Made by a program: the position numbers and the translations under genes | Assembly (NCBI GenBank): GCA_036245805.1 | Contig: BTRK01000003.1 | Span: forward strand, 30,955,215-31,019,214 | Direction of reading: 5' to 3' | Source of the DNA: Pristionchus mayeri | Lineage: Eukaryota; Nematoda; Chromadorea; Rhabditida; Neodiplogasteridae | DNA: 64,000 nucleotides | The notes under the pieces: model-generated | The model's input: the letters and a program-made list of their open reading frames with translations, nothing else | Databases searched by the model: none | What the model was told of the DNA's origin: nothing | Shown here: positions 1 to 12,700 of the stretch, piece by piece | Layout of the letters: each line of letters begins with the position of its first letter | Position numbering within the stretch: the first letter of the stretch is position 1

Positions 1-496
1 TGTTGGAAATTTCAGCAAAGCCGCTCAAGCACATGGGGTTCACTGTCCAATAGCAGTTATTCCACTCCACAGATTGGATGCATCCATCTATGTTTACCCG
101 ACATTGTTATCCGTATGCTCATATGCGGCTTGGCCAGAGGGTATTTTCAAATTGAATCAGTAAAAACGGTGCTCTTAGGTTGTTCTCATAAAAAAGCTGC
201 TAATGATTTTTAATTTCGATGAGAAGAGACGAATTTCTCTCTCAACGCGAAGACCGAGAGGGATTCTTCGTGTTGATATTGATTATTGTTAGTATATAGA
301 TTAATGTTACTTATAAGTGTTGCATAAATGTTATCATTATTATTTACCAGAGAGCAGTACTGTATCACAGTCGATGTCTGAGAACTGCGATGGATTAGGA
401 AGTATTATAGAAGAAGCGAGAAGTCCGAACTATGCACAATGATGCGAAAATGATGCGAAAATCTACAGATAATCATAATAATAGTGCTATTTCTAG
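1..496. other. Window edge, no gene recognised
   Basis: Apart from the fucosyltransferase relic that begins at 497, I see no convincing coding block here. It probably holds introns and earlier exons of the truncated upstream fucosyltransferase copy, but I could not identify its STFGWW exon. Confidence 0.3.
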
Positions 497-635
497 GAGT
501 ACTACAACTCTTTGTGCGGCTACAATCAATTCGGAGATAATCTCGACCCGCGCGAATTCTTCCCCTCTCGAACTCGATACCTCTCACAACATTGTAAAAC
601 TAGCATCACTAGTCCGTAGTTTTTGTTCTTGCTAG
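497..635 (+). pseudogene. Last exon of an upstream GT11 fucosyltransferase copy, frameshifted
   Basis: After an acceptor (TTTCTAG) the sequence reads YYNSLCGYNQFGDNLDPREF, which parallels the last exon of the next gene downstream (YYNSVYGKGDRFGDNLDPVDF). About 14 bases are then missing relative to that paralogue, in the stretch encoding FFPHSWTSLEL, so the C-terminus continues in another frame (SSPLELDTSHNIVKL). The earlier exons lie beyond the window or are unrecognisable. It is either a decaying tandem duplicate or a gene with a changed tail. The paralogy is directly visible; loss of function is inferred. Confidence 0.6.
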
Positions 636-958
636 CTTCCAATTTTTTTTCTCAGCAGTGCGATGCTGAAATGAAGATCCGTTGCTACTCGTAAGTGGTT
701 GTCGATTTTCGCAATTGTTCCAAAATTAAGCACGCAAATCACTTTAGTATATCACTAGTAATTCAGAAATTGAATTTCTAAATGTGATTTTGAAATAGTT
801 TTATCTAAATGAAATTGGGTAAAAATTTGTTTTCTAAATTCATTTTAAAATACAACCTACTTTTCTCTCGCGATTCATCGCCATTCCTTTTCCCTATGCG
901 AGTCACAGACGGTCGATTTCCCGTACTATCAAATATTCCTTCCTTATCTGCTCTAAGG

Positions 959-3018
959 ATGATCTGTCCTCTTCTCTTCTTCATCCTTCTTCTTCTACTC
1001 TTCCTATATCATTCATTCCCGTCAGTCCACTGCCAAACACTCACGAACGAGTTAGCTATGACCTTTGATCTTTCACATTTTAATAATTTCAAGAAGGCAC
1101 GGCACTCAGCAATTCCTCTTTGTTGATTTGCATGCCTTCAAGACTGGCTCAAGACTGGGCAATCTCGTATTCGAGCTCTTCGGAACCATTGTGCTTGCAA
1201 AGAAACTTGAGAGGTCAGACCCATCCCATAACCTCAAATATACGTTTTCACTTCAGGACCCTCGTCGTACATCGATCCGCCTACGACAGAATTCAGAATG
1301 AATATCAGGAATTTGGCAATTTAATTTCCGAGATTAGGTGGAATGTTTCGAATGAAATAGTGAGTTTGGATGTCTCCTCTCTCGCGTGCACAAAAATGCG
1401 AGACTATGTGAGAGTACTCATACGTTCTCTGACAATGTCTCTAACAGGGCGAGAAGCCCTGTGAGAGATGGACTAAGAGTGTGAAAAGAGCTGTGACTAG
1501 AGAAGAAGGGGGAGGGGATTAGAGGAGATGGGCATTACATCGTTTCTATATCAGAATCCCTCCTGTGAAGTCTTCGACTATCATTCTTATCACTGCTGTC
1601 GATTCAATCCTCAATGGGAGATACTCAATTCCACAAAATCTGCGATCACAGTCAAAGTCGCGTATCTTCAGGTAACTAACATGTGCTCAACACATTCTTT
1701 CAATTATTCAAACTTCAAGCTGAATAATTTCAACTGATTTTCAAAATGTATTATTTGAGAGTTTCAAGTACTTCGATTCTCTTCGTCTGTCGGAAATTCG
1801 ACGTCTCTTGGCAGTGAATGAGACACTTCGATCCATTGCCAGGGAGGATCTCATTCCCAACTGTACTCTGCACAACTTCGATCACATGTTAGTTCTTGGA
1901 TCAAATCGAAATCGGTTTCGGGCTCCAGTGGATGGCATGTATTTGGTCGTATCTTGGATAATTATAAATAATGTTCATCCTCTCAGAGTGTGTGTCCACT
2001 CTCGTCGTGGTGATTTCCTCCATTCACTCGAGCAGGCTCCTTCCACTGAGGAATTCACTGTGCCCGCTGTTGACTTTGTGCTGCGACAATTGAGTAGGTC
2101 ATTGGGTCGATCATTTTCTTTAACACGTGTACTTTAATCACCGGGGCCATAGGGCTCACCTCGAATCTAAAGTTCCCATGGACATTAACTATGTGTGACT
2201 TGTCTAATAATGGTCATAAATCGTAATTCCGTCATCAGAATCGAGAGTGGAGCATCCTCTCGTAGTGATGATGGGCGACGATTTGGACTGGCAGAGGGAA
2301 ACGGCGAAGAAGATCAAGAGGTGAGAGAGAAATGCACTCATAGACTATACTTTCACATTTGTTGTAGAGAAGTGAGAGAGCTATTTCATTTCTGGTCAGA
2401 AGGGCACTCTATCCTCAGAATGAAAACAATGGCACTTTTCTCACGTATTTTAACAGTTTGTTCACGCTCAAGTATTCCATACTATAGTATGTTGTAATAG
2501 AACAGAAGGGTGGAAATTATTGAGAAAGATCAAAGGTATAATCCTGCCCAATTTCAGTGCTGAGACGGTCGTCCTCCTTCGCTCTAATTTTTCGTCTTCA
2601 CCATCTATTGACTGGCAATTCTCGGAAATCTACTGTGATACAGTGCTTCTCACTGGTAAACAATAAAAATTGCATAACTAATAAAAATATAAATAATAAT
2701 CAATACCTTGTTAAAATAAATAATAAAACAATTAATAATAATTCCCATCAACCTTCGGATGGTGGTCGGCCTACGTCTCCAAGGGACAGCAGGTATCACC
2801 TCCTTCAGGACGCACTAGGAGATTGTAATAAAATGGAAATCTGCAGACTATAGTAATAATAGTGGTCATCGCAGGTGTACTACAACTCTGTGTACGGGAA
2901 GGGAGATCGATTCGGGGATAATCTGGACCCGGTCGACTTCTTCCCTCACTCATGGACTTCTCTCGAGCTTGATAACTCCCACAACATAGTGATACAACCA
3001 AGAGTATTCCTTAGCTAA
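959..3018 (+). CDS. GT11-family alpha-1,2-fucosyltransferase-like protein, 10 exons, splice defect
   Basis: GT11 enzymes are type II Golgi membrane proteins that move fucose from GDP-fucose to galactose-type acceptors. Ten exons join in frame to 335 aa: 959-1020, 1094-1213, 1257-1359, 1555-1671, 1760-1887, 1987-2093, 2239-2320, 2558-2655, 2746-2792, 2875-3018. Residues 1-20 are a hydrophobic signal anchor (FFILLLLLFLYHSF). Exon 2 gives GSRLGNLVFELF, the GRLGN-type motif. Exon 6 gives VHSRRGDF, the HxRRGD motif expected to bind GDP-fucose. Exons 8-9 give YCDTVLLT then STFGWW, both typical of the nematode family. One defect stands out: the intron between exons 8 and 9 (2656-2745) contains no AG dinucleotide, so exon 9 has no canonical acceptor, and retaining the intron gives an early stop. 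Family assignment is strong; whether the gene still works is doubtful. The start at 959 was chosen because it yields the signal anchor and a GTCAGT donor. Confidence 0.75.
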
Positions 3019-3727
3019 TTTGTACTTGCTAATTGATCTTGTGAATTCTTGTGTACTGAATAAGCGTCCTAATGTATGATAAAGTAATCCATCGCAACGT
3101 TCTCAGTGTCCCTTACCTAGACATAATAAAGTGCACCACGCGTCCATTGAAAATGAGATCTTCACAATCATCATCAACTGAGAAGAAGCAACAATATTAT
3201 ATCTATATTTCTATAGAAACATGAAATCCAAAGGATGATTGGGTTCAGGGATAATATCTTGGGATATAGCAACATTGCAACTCCAAGGTGACGGGTTGCC
3301 AATTTCATCAACTATTCCCAAATGATGCTCGGAAACCACTCATCTCATTCTCCATTTCAAAAACGAATTTCAAGTTAGCGATATTTGATTCTTCTAGTTC
3401 GACGTATTGCGTTACTTGAAAGGCTAAAATCACAGGAGAAAACACCCCTATAAATTGATGCAGACTCAACGCATACTCCTGGATTGATTAAGCAAATATT
3501 AACTTTACTTTATCGTAAACGAATAAATCAATAAACAATCTTGAATGCATCCATAAATTCCATCTGAAACGAAGAAACAGCGATATAACCCAATAAATCA
3601 CGGAAAAACAGGGAAATGGAACAGAAAGGCAGGGGTGGGGCTATAGCTATCGGCAGAAGCAACAACACAGAGGGGACTATCGATCGACGACGTCACATCT
3701 TCGATCAGAGATCAAAGATCAGTCTCT
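3019..3727. other. Intergenic region with a degenerate copy of dars-1 sequence
   Basis: The convergent fucosyltransferase and dars-1 genes end here. Positions about 3148-3330 resemble 9119-9285, which is dars-1 exon 13 and its upstream intron: both share a CTTCA-ATCATCA / CTGAGAAG-AGCAAC block and then TTGGGATA-AG--ACATTGCAAC. It looks like an old local duplication. No open gene is visible. Confidence 0.45.
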
Positions 3728-6700
3728 CTAGGGGGTGATTCTCTTGGGGTCGCGGGGGAAGAGCGAAGCGAGACGGATGTTGTGCAGACCGAGGAAGAGC
3801 ATCGTCACGCGCTCCAGACCTGCAATCCATTACAGTAACCTTTGGAAGGAAAATCATTTCTCGATTGGACCCCTCTGCACCACTCCCTAATTACCGTACT
3901 TCCCAATCACCGTAACCAATGCATGAAAAATCAGTAGTGAATACGGGAGAATAAGTCAATCAATAACTGTCTAGTTACCGTACTCTCAATCGAACGACCA
4001 ACTCACCGATTCCTCCTCCGGCGTGCGGCGGGCAACCGTACTTGAACGAGTCGATGTACGACTGCAATTGACATCGATTGGTACCGTACCACATCGCTAC
4101 CGTATCCCTCCCGTTACCGTACCTGAATCTGCTGCAGGTCGATTCCGTGGAGCTTGGCGCGCTCAGTGAGGAAGACGGGGTCGTGGATACGCTGGGCACC
4201 AGACAGAATCTCCTCGCCTGATCAGAGCACCAATTAGAGTCGGCAGCTATTGCGTGTTTATGATAATCACTCAATTTGCTACAACTAGCATCCCATCAGC
4301 CACAATCGATTTAATCCCTCACTGAATCCAGCATTCACTGGGCCTTTCACTGCACTTTCAAAAAAAAATTTAATCAGTTTCCGATCACCCATTATCCTAC
4401 CGTACCTCTCATGAACATGTCGTAGCTGTTCGAGTATCTGTTGTCGTGCGGGTCGGGCATCGTGTAGAAGGGACGGACGGCTAGAGGGAACTGGAAAATT
4501 CAAAAAATCAGTTCTCGATAGTCCGGCAGAGTGCGACTACAGTATACCTTGTCGAGGATGTAAAAGTCGGTGTCGTACTTGGCCTTGACCAGTCTGCCCA
4601 GCTGCTTCTCAACGGGCGTCGACAGATCCTCCTCGTCTCCGATCTCCACTCCATCCTTACGCAGAAGGTCGATCGCCTCCGAGTACCTGCAGGGAAGAGA
4701 GGGGTACGGTAGTAGTAAGGTAATTTCGAATATCGACTACACCTCGCTAGCAGAAAAGGGATACAATTATATATATATTTATGCTATTTCGTTCGAAATA
4801 ACGTTCACAGAATTGAAATAGAATAGGCAATTAATGACGGTTAAAATGACGAGTGGTTATTGGGATAATAGGGTCGGGGGGATCTACTCAGATGAACTGG
4901 TTTGATTCTCGGTATTTACTAAAAGCCTTGCCGCTCTTGGAAAGAAGCTATTGTGTCTGTAGTTGTGGTTCGATCCAGGATTATTGAAGTTCATGCCGTT
5001 TCGAGTGTAGTAGATTTTGAAATAATGTGGTTTTCGGTTGGAAATTCTATATTTGCCTCGGATGAGATTTGTGGCTACTCTCTTATCAATCGCTATTCTA
5101 CGCTTCTCTAGGGACTCAATGCCCAGTTTCTTGTTGCGAGCGAGAGCAGTGGGCATGTTTTCCCAGGTATGATTAAAACAGCGCATAAATAAACGTCTTG
5201 TGAAGTAGTTCTGTACTTTTTCGAGTTCTTTTTTATCTTTATTTTGGTACGGATTGAAGACGGAGGAAGCGCTTTCTAAAATCGGTCTAATATACATTGA
5301 GTACGTTTTGAGAAGTACTTCTATATTTTTGGTTCGTAAGGCTCTGAGGATAGTGTGACATGCAGTTTTGCCTTTAGTGGATACGGTAGAACAATGGTCA
5401 GAGAATGAGAGGTTTTTCTGGATAACAAAGCCGAGGTCTTTCACTTTTTCTTTTTGTTCCAGAGTTGTGGTTCCAATATATTTGCTCTGCCTAGGTACAG
5501 TGAGTTACACTTATGCGCAGCAAGGGGGAGTTGCCACTCTTCGGACCAGTTTACGATAGTGTCAATCGCAGCTTGTAGTGGGGCAGGCGAATTTCCCTTT
5601 CTAAAGGATCGATATATTTTTATGTCATCGGCATACATTCTCGCAACGACTCCGTGGTTTTGAACTAGGGAAGGGATTTCTGAGGTGTAAATAAGAAATA
5701 ACAGAGGGCCTAAGACTGAGCCTTGTGGAACGCCGCTAGTTACAGGCATTGAGGTAGAAAGCGCATCTTTTACTCTCACTTGGAATGATCTATGAGTGAG
5801 ATATCCTGTTATCCAGTTGACTGTATTATCGGAGAGACCTATGGTGGTGAGCTTGAGTTTTAGCTTGGAGTGGGAGACTCTATCAAAGGCTTTTGCAAAA
5901 TCAAAATAGATGACGTCAACTGGTTTCCCTTCACTAATAGATGCTGTCCAGTGTTCGAGGACTTCGAGCATTTGAAGTTCACGCGATCGTTTCTTACGGA
6001 ATCCGTATTGCTCATCGGGGAAAATATCTAATTGTTCACAATGGGTGATAATGGATTTGCACAAAATGCGTTCAAAAACTCGACAAAAGAAGGATGTAAT
6101 TGAGATGGGCCTGTAGTTTAGGGGATTGGAAAAGGGGGGTGATTTCTTAACTGGTGTTACTATGGAATGTCGCCAATGGGAGGGGACCTTTCCAGATTGA
6201 TAGGAGTTCCTAAAAATGATTTCAAGTGCTTCGGAAATGGGTACGGCAATTCGTTTTATGAAGGTGAGGTCAATGTTCTCGGGGGTTTTACAGGAGGAGC
6301 GATTCCATTTCTCAATAAGGGCACAGATTTCATGCCTAAGAAATTCTTCCGTTTCATAAAACGGAAGAACTTGTTCTTATCATCGCTTTCGATCACTTTT
6401 TTCTCGATGGTTTTGTGATACCGTTGTAACTCTTTGCGAAACTTTTTGTTTAGGTTCTCGAATTCATGTTGATCATTCGGATCGTTGCTATTAATTGATT
6501 TCTGCCATGCTTGAAAACGCTTTCCTAAGAGTCGCTCAATATGGGGGGGAAGTTTTCCATGTGAAAGGCTCACTTTGGTCCATGGAACATGGATGTCTAT
6601 TGATTTTTGAATGACGCTTATCAAGAGGTCGTACATGAGATCCATATGTGATATTTTCGAAAATGCGCTTGTCCAATCGATGTTTGCTAACTGAGAGTTA

Positions 6701-9700
6701 ATGAGGTCATAATCTGCATTTCTGTAGTCGCGCCTCAGAGTAAAAGCGGGTGCCGAATGACTCATTGCAAACTTGAATTCGACCGTCGAATGGTCAGACA
6801 TTTCGAAAGGGGGGCATACTTCAGTTTGGGTGACGAGGCTGGGATGGTTACATAATACTAAATCAAGGATGTTTTCCTTTCTGGTAGGTTCTTTGACAAA
6901 TTGGGCAAGTTTTGCTGAGTTACAGAGGTCAATGAATGATTGGGAGGGAGGGGTAACTGCTTTTGGCTGGGGAGAGGGGAAGATTGACCAGTTGATATCG
7001 GGTAGATTAAAGTCGCCAGTAACTATTGTTGGTTGGGGGCATGAGCAAAGGTCAAGAATTGACTTGGCAAGAGAGGCAGTTTGTATCGTATTTGCTTTGG
7101 GATTACGGTAGGCACAGACAATCCTAATTAGGTCACCATTTATATCAACATCGACTGCTAATAATTCGTGTGATTCAGGTACGGTTTCATCAGCAATCTG
7201 TGCTGTGCTTATGGAAGAATGTAGTATGATCGCTACGCCACCGCCTCTAGAGTTTCTATCTCTTCTGAACACATTGTAGTACTGATCATGGTCACCTAGG
7301 AGAAGCGAGGTAGGGAATGTTGGAGAGAGCCAAGTCTCAGTGAGGCAAATCATAGTATACTTTTTAGAAAGGGTTTGTGAAAGATACTGTAGTTTGTTTT
7401 GGACAGAGCGACAGTTGGCAAGAATGGCGGAGAATGAAAGTGAGTTTGTCTGCGTGATTATTTTTGGGCCGGTGAATCAATACCAGTTTCCCTGGGCTCC
7501 GAAGTTTGGAGGAGTGCCATAGTGTGAAACATGGGAAAGGAACGGATTGGGGGTGGGGTACTGATGAAGGAAGGGAACGTTGGGAATGTGTCTATAGAAG
7601 AATGGACGGGGAGGGGCTCCATATCCACTCGAGGCGTTCGGGGGAAGGAAAGGGGAGCTGTTCCGATGGTGGGTCTGATTCAGGAGAGGGCGGGGACGGG
7701 AATTCAGGTGATCAGGTCTGTGATTCGAGGCGGAAGTGAACACAGAATCACGTCTGCTTCTCGTTCTGTTCCTAGGTGGGGCTCCGTTCGACTGAGGACG
7801 CGACTGCTGGCTGCGGGGTGGTTCGGTAGGTCTGACAGAGGGAGTGGGATCAGGTCCATTTCTACCACAGCCAGGACCGGGAATCTTGCGGCGAGAGTCC
7901 TCCCTGTCAGCGTAGGAAGGACGGATGTACACTTCCTTGAAGAACGAATCGCGAGAGACACGATTGGCATTCTTTACGAAGAGAGAGGCGTGCTTTCTGG
8001 TGGGGAGAACCACCTTGGTCAATCGGATGTGAGGGGAATCAACCTCAGCAGGCGGCATCCGATAGACGGTGATTGGCAGGCATGGGATTCCAGTCAGAGC
8101 AGTGAGAGAGACTACTTGATCGAAATCCCTCCTTACTTGTGCTGCCGGGCTGAGAGAGCGATCCACGGGTAGGCGAGCGATGACCACACTCCTTTCGAGG
8201 TCAGAGGGAGTCTCCGGGGAAGGGGTCGGGGAGGAAGTGGGGCTGACATTGGGATTGGTAGTGAGGGGAGGGGCAGCAGAGGTCGAGGGGGAGTTCATGT
8301 CAACATCGTCTACAGTGGCTACGCTCGAGTCAAGGGGAGGATGGATACGCGTCTAGCAGAAAAGGGATACGATTATGTTTTTGATTATTTCAAAATGAAA
8401 GGTAGACGCCTATTGCTCAACCCATTCACTAGCGAACACATAGTGTTACTGAAACAGAAAAACACGGGGTGGCCAATCAAATATTTTCCCGTTCCCCAAC
8501 ATTTTTTCGCATAATTTAATATAACAGATTTTCACCTCTCCGCCCGCTATACGTTAGGGAAATGTATAGGAAAAGTAACCTTCATCTGTACCCATTCATG
8601 AATGAATACGTACTCTCATTAAAACATCATAACACACAAGGGATCAATTTCGTCGTTCCCCCATTTCCGATCACTAGTTCACATTGTATATCCGTCTAGA
8701 TTCGGGAGGATTTATCATCTCTCGACTCACTTCAGAATGAGGGCTGGCTCGGCGAACTTGAATGGCTCCGCGGGGTACTGCGAACCCACTGCGGCGATCT
8801 CGTGAGCGTACTCCGCCTGATTAACGGGATTATAATAGCAGATTGAAGCGGAAATTCCGCTACTTTTTCAACCTGAATAATACGATTGCAACATAATATT
8901 ACGAGCAAGAGAACAGGGGTGGTATTCTTCTTCCAATTTCGGCCGAGCCGAAAATAATTTCGAAAATAATTTTTTCGGCTTGGCCAAAATTGGAAGAAGA
9001 ATACCACCCCAGAGTCCAAATTCTAGACAAATCCATCTCAATCGATATCCTTAGCGCTACCGTATCCACTCATGCTACAGTATACCTGGAGTCCCTTGAA
9101 GATGACGATGAGCACCTCGCCGATCGTCTTCATCACCTGAGAAGGAGCAACTTTATTATTTTATTTCACAAACACCCTCAAGGACGCATTGTCATCATCA
9201 ATGGGATCTTGGGATAAAGAGACATTGCAACCAGCAAGTGCCAGGTCGGCTATTTCGTCAATTATTTCAAAATGATACATGAATGTGTACTTTTTGACAG
9301 ATTTTGGATACAACCTGGTACCACTCTTGGTTCCGCCCCTTCCCTCAACGTACTTCATGGTAGTGGAACTTGAATGCCATCTCGAGATCGAGTCCCATGA
9401 ACTCGGTCATGTGACGGTGCGTGTTCGAGTCCTCCGCACGGAACACCGAACCGATCGTGTACACCTGAGGAATGGCGGGATTTATTGACGGACATTGGGA
9501 ATCATCGAGGACCACGTAAAGATTAAGAGCACCGCTTTCCTCGGTACTGCATTTTTCAAAATCAGCGTCATCAGCCCTTCTATACACCAAAAGTTCATGG
9601 ATAACAACCAACTTGATCACCTGCTGCGTCACAAAATCACCTACCCCATTTTCAAAATTTTGTCACAAAAGCACATTTTTACAAAGCAATAATGGAGATT

Positions 9701-12700
9701 ATAATTTTTTAAATCAGCTATCAGACAACAAATCATTGCACTCACTGACTGCTCCATACACTTGGCCTCATCGTGGTTCTCAAAGTCACCTGTCCCAACT
9801 CCTAAAACCAAATTTCACATGCCCATCCCCTCTCACCTTGTCGAAGTCTCCTGCGATGGCCATCTGCTTGTACAGCTGCGGCGACTGAGCGAGGTAGGCC
9901 GAGCCCTTGAAGTACGTCACCTGCAAGGGACGACAGTTGAGTTGTAGTGGCAACGTGACCTTCCAAGATTGAGTGACGTGAAAATTTCCGCTATAAAGCA
10001 CTAGACGAAACCTCGATACTTTTGGGGAAAATAAGGCGTTTCATCACATTGCAGGCATTTAGTTTCAGAGCTTCCAATAAGGGCGGGTTGAAACGCGGAT
10101 GCTGCGAGCAATGTCTTGTGCTTCTGGTAAAGTTCCGACTGTTGGGCATTTGTATGGACATATACCGTGAGCATTATTGGTGATCCCACAAATCCACTGA
10201 ATTAGAGCACCATTTGAAACCACAATGTGCTAGCATTTTTTTTTTTTAATTTTCAAAACGGCAGCCTCAGAGATGGGGAGGTTGGTGCTTCCTCTCGAAA
10301 CCTCATCCCGCACCTGGAAGACGTTGGCGCCTCCCTCCGACGCGGCAGAGATGATCTTGGGTGTGTGGATCTCAGTGAAGCCACGCGCCGAGACTGAATC
10401 GTTTTACTCGTAACCAAGGGCGAAAAATCATAGCTGCACCCAACATAAAAAAATGTCAGAAAATCAAAAATTTAAAAACCCACAACAACAATATTTCGGA
10501 AGCATTTTTTCATGCATGCATCCCTGATATCTACCATTCAAAGCCGAAACTGTTTGTATTTTGTAGACCATCTCAATGGAATGAATTAAACAAAGCTTAA
10601 ACTGGTTCTTCTATGCCAAGGATGAAACACGTACGCGACTGGCGGAAGAAATGGCAGACGCCCGCCTGGATGCGGAAGATCGCCTGCGTCGTGGGAGTGC
10701 GCAGATCGAGCACTCTGAGAGGAGAATGATGGAATAGCAAAGATCGATCAGCACAAACTACATAACTACATCATAACCAATATTCGCCACCAGTTACTGC
10801 AGTTCATGATTACGGAAGTCTCCTGCCATAAAATTCCCACATTCATCACTGCCCAAATTTCCCTTTTTTTTCAAATTTCCAAATTTTCAAATTTCAAATT
10901 TCCCGGCTACAGTACTCCTTTACCGTATCCCTCACCTGTTGTCGAGTCTCGTGTCGAGGTTGACGCCCGCCAGTCCGGAGGCATCGTGCTCGCCTCGCGA
11001 CGCGTCCTCGATCTGAATAATCGATCGATAATCCAGCTGTTACAGTAATCAGAAATTGCTTACCGAAATCGGCAGACGAGGCTCGGCGGCGGAGACAACG
11101 AACACCTGAATTATACAATGTCCACTGGGTTACAGCCAAACGATCGGATAATAAAATTCATTTGACTGATAAAGGAATTCCGAAACCGCAATCTACTGGC
11201 TCCCTCATGTGATGGTAAAAATAACAAAAAGATAGACTGTTTTCTAAAGTTTGTTTACGTAAACCAGCCAAGAATGGAAGCGCCAGTGTTGTTTGTTGAC
11301 ACTGCGCAACATAAAATCACTAGGTGCACATCCCAGTTTCACATATCTCTGTCATCGCGTAGAAATACGTTTAATAGGTTTAAAAAATGAACAACTCGTT
11401 GAACAGGGATCGATGATTGCCTGGAACTCTTTCTAAACCTGCTCCTCTCCAAGCCCCACCCCCCTCCTCACCTGAATAGCGTGCAGCTCCGCGTCCTTCT
11501 GCGTGCACGAGGCGATGCCATCGCCCTCCACCTTTTTCACCAGTCCCTGCACGTCCACGATCGACTCCTGCAAAATATTCATGCTCGATAAATAACGTTT
11601 ATCAGGCTACCGGGGCCGCGCAAAATTTTGTTCCGGGCCATATTATTTTGCAAAGCTTAAACTTTCGAGCACACCACTGTTTAGAACAAGCATGTCTACA
11701 ACTTGTGCGCCTACACCGGAGCAGTGCTCATCACCCGGTTGGAAATTGCCTAATGATGATGCAATCCCTCTCTCTCTCTCCCTGCTCACCTTGGAGATGC
11801 CTGCGACGAACTTGAGCATCTGCTTCGACAGCTTCTCGCCCACGAAGAGCATCAGCTGCAAGGAGGGAATGGTTTGATGACGGCTAAAAAACAGATTACT
11901 AGCGTGCCCGCGAATTCATGTTTTAATAAATCCATAAATACGACGAAAAAAGCAATGGTTGGTACCTGGGCGGTGTGCACTCGCTGGCGCAGCACGATGA
12001 AGGCAGTTTTGCCCTTGGAACGCGTCGCGTGGATACGCCCGCGCACCCAGATCTGCAGAGATTCATATTTAAACAACTGTTTATTTTATAAAAAATAGTT
12101 TTACAACTTAATGTTACAAGTACCTGCAGATGCCAGCCTGCACCAAATGCAGTTTTGCTTTTTCTAGTATGGTACTCAAATAAGCGGATTCCGAATCTAT
12201 ATTTAGTTCCTCTGAATCGGGTTTTAAGTCCGACGGCTTTAGTGCGAATGCAAAAGAGAGAAATTGTCTTTGTTCCAATCACCCGCAAATTTGCGGCTTC
12301 ACTGAATGCACTTGAGCTTTTGATTATGATGACTTTGATTCGGAAGGAAAGGACAACAAAATTTCCAAAATAAAATTCAGAAATTGGTGTTCCGCCACCC
12401 GCCGATTTCTGCTTTCACAGACTTCTTTAAAGATTTGTTTGTAATTATGGGGGAGGGGTTGAATTTGAAAACGCGCAATCCGAATAGTTTCTGCTTTTGC
12501 CATAATTTTGCTAGAGGGGAAATCAGATAAGAAATAAATGAAGCACACAACTGCCTACCTCCTGTCCGTCGAGGCTGCCGTTGATGGCAGACAGGTCGGT
12601 GAACTGGATGTCCTTCACGTCGCTCGACTGGATCAGACCGTAGCTGCCGTACATGCCTGCAATGAGGGTAATGATGAGCGATGACAACATATAGCAGCAA

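Larger units (their letters stand above)
4771..8352 (-). mobile_element. CR1/jockey-like non-LTR retrotransposon (LINE) in a dars-1 intron
   Basis: The element is about 3.58 kb, minus strand, bounded by direct repeats at 4747-4770 and 8353-8376. A short 5'UTR (about 54 bp) precedes ORF1, then an APE endonuclease and reverse transcriptase ORF2. After the ORF2 stop at 4884 there is a short 3'UTR ending in an A/T dinucleotide run (TATATATA) at the 3' boundary, as seen in LINEs with simple-repeat tails. No RNase H domain is seen. It is near full length, which with the well-kept duplication suggests a fairly recent insertion, although ORF2 is frameshifted. Because it lies in the sense orientation inside intron 14 it must be spliced out of dars-1 transcripts. 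Confidence 0.88.

Noticed and set aside
7531..8172. 213-codon plus-strand ORF
   Set aside because: Antisense shadow of LINE ORF1, a biased GC-rich gene.
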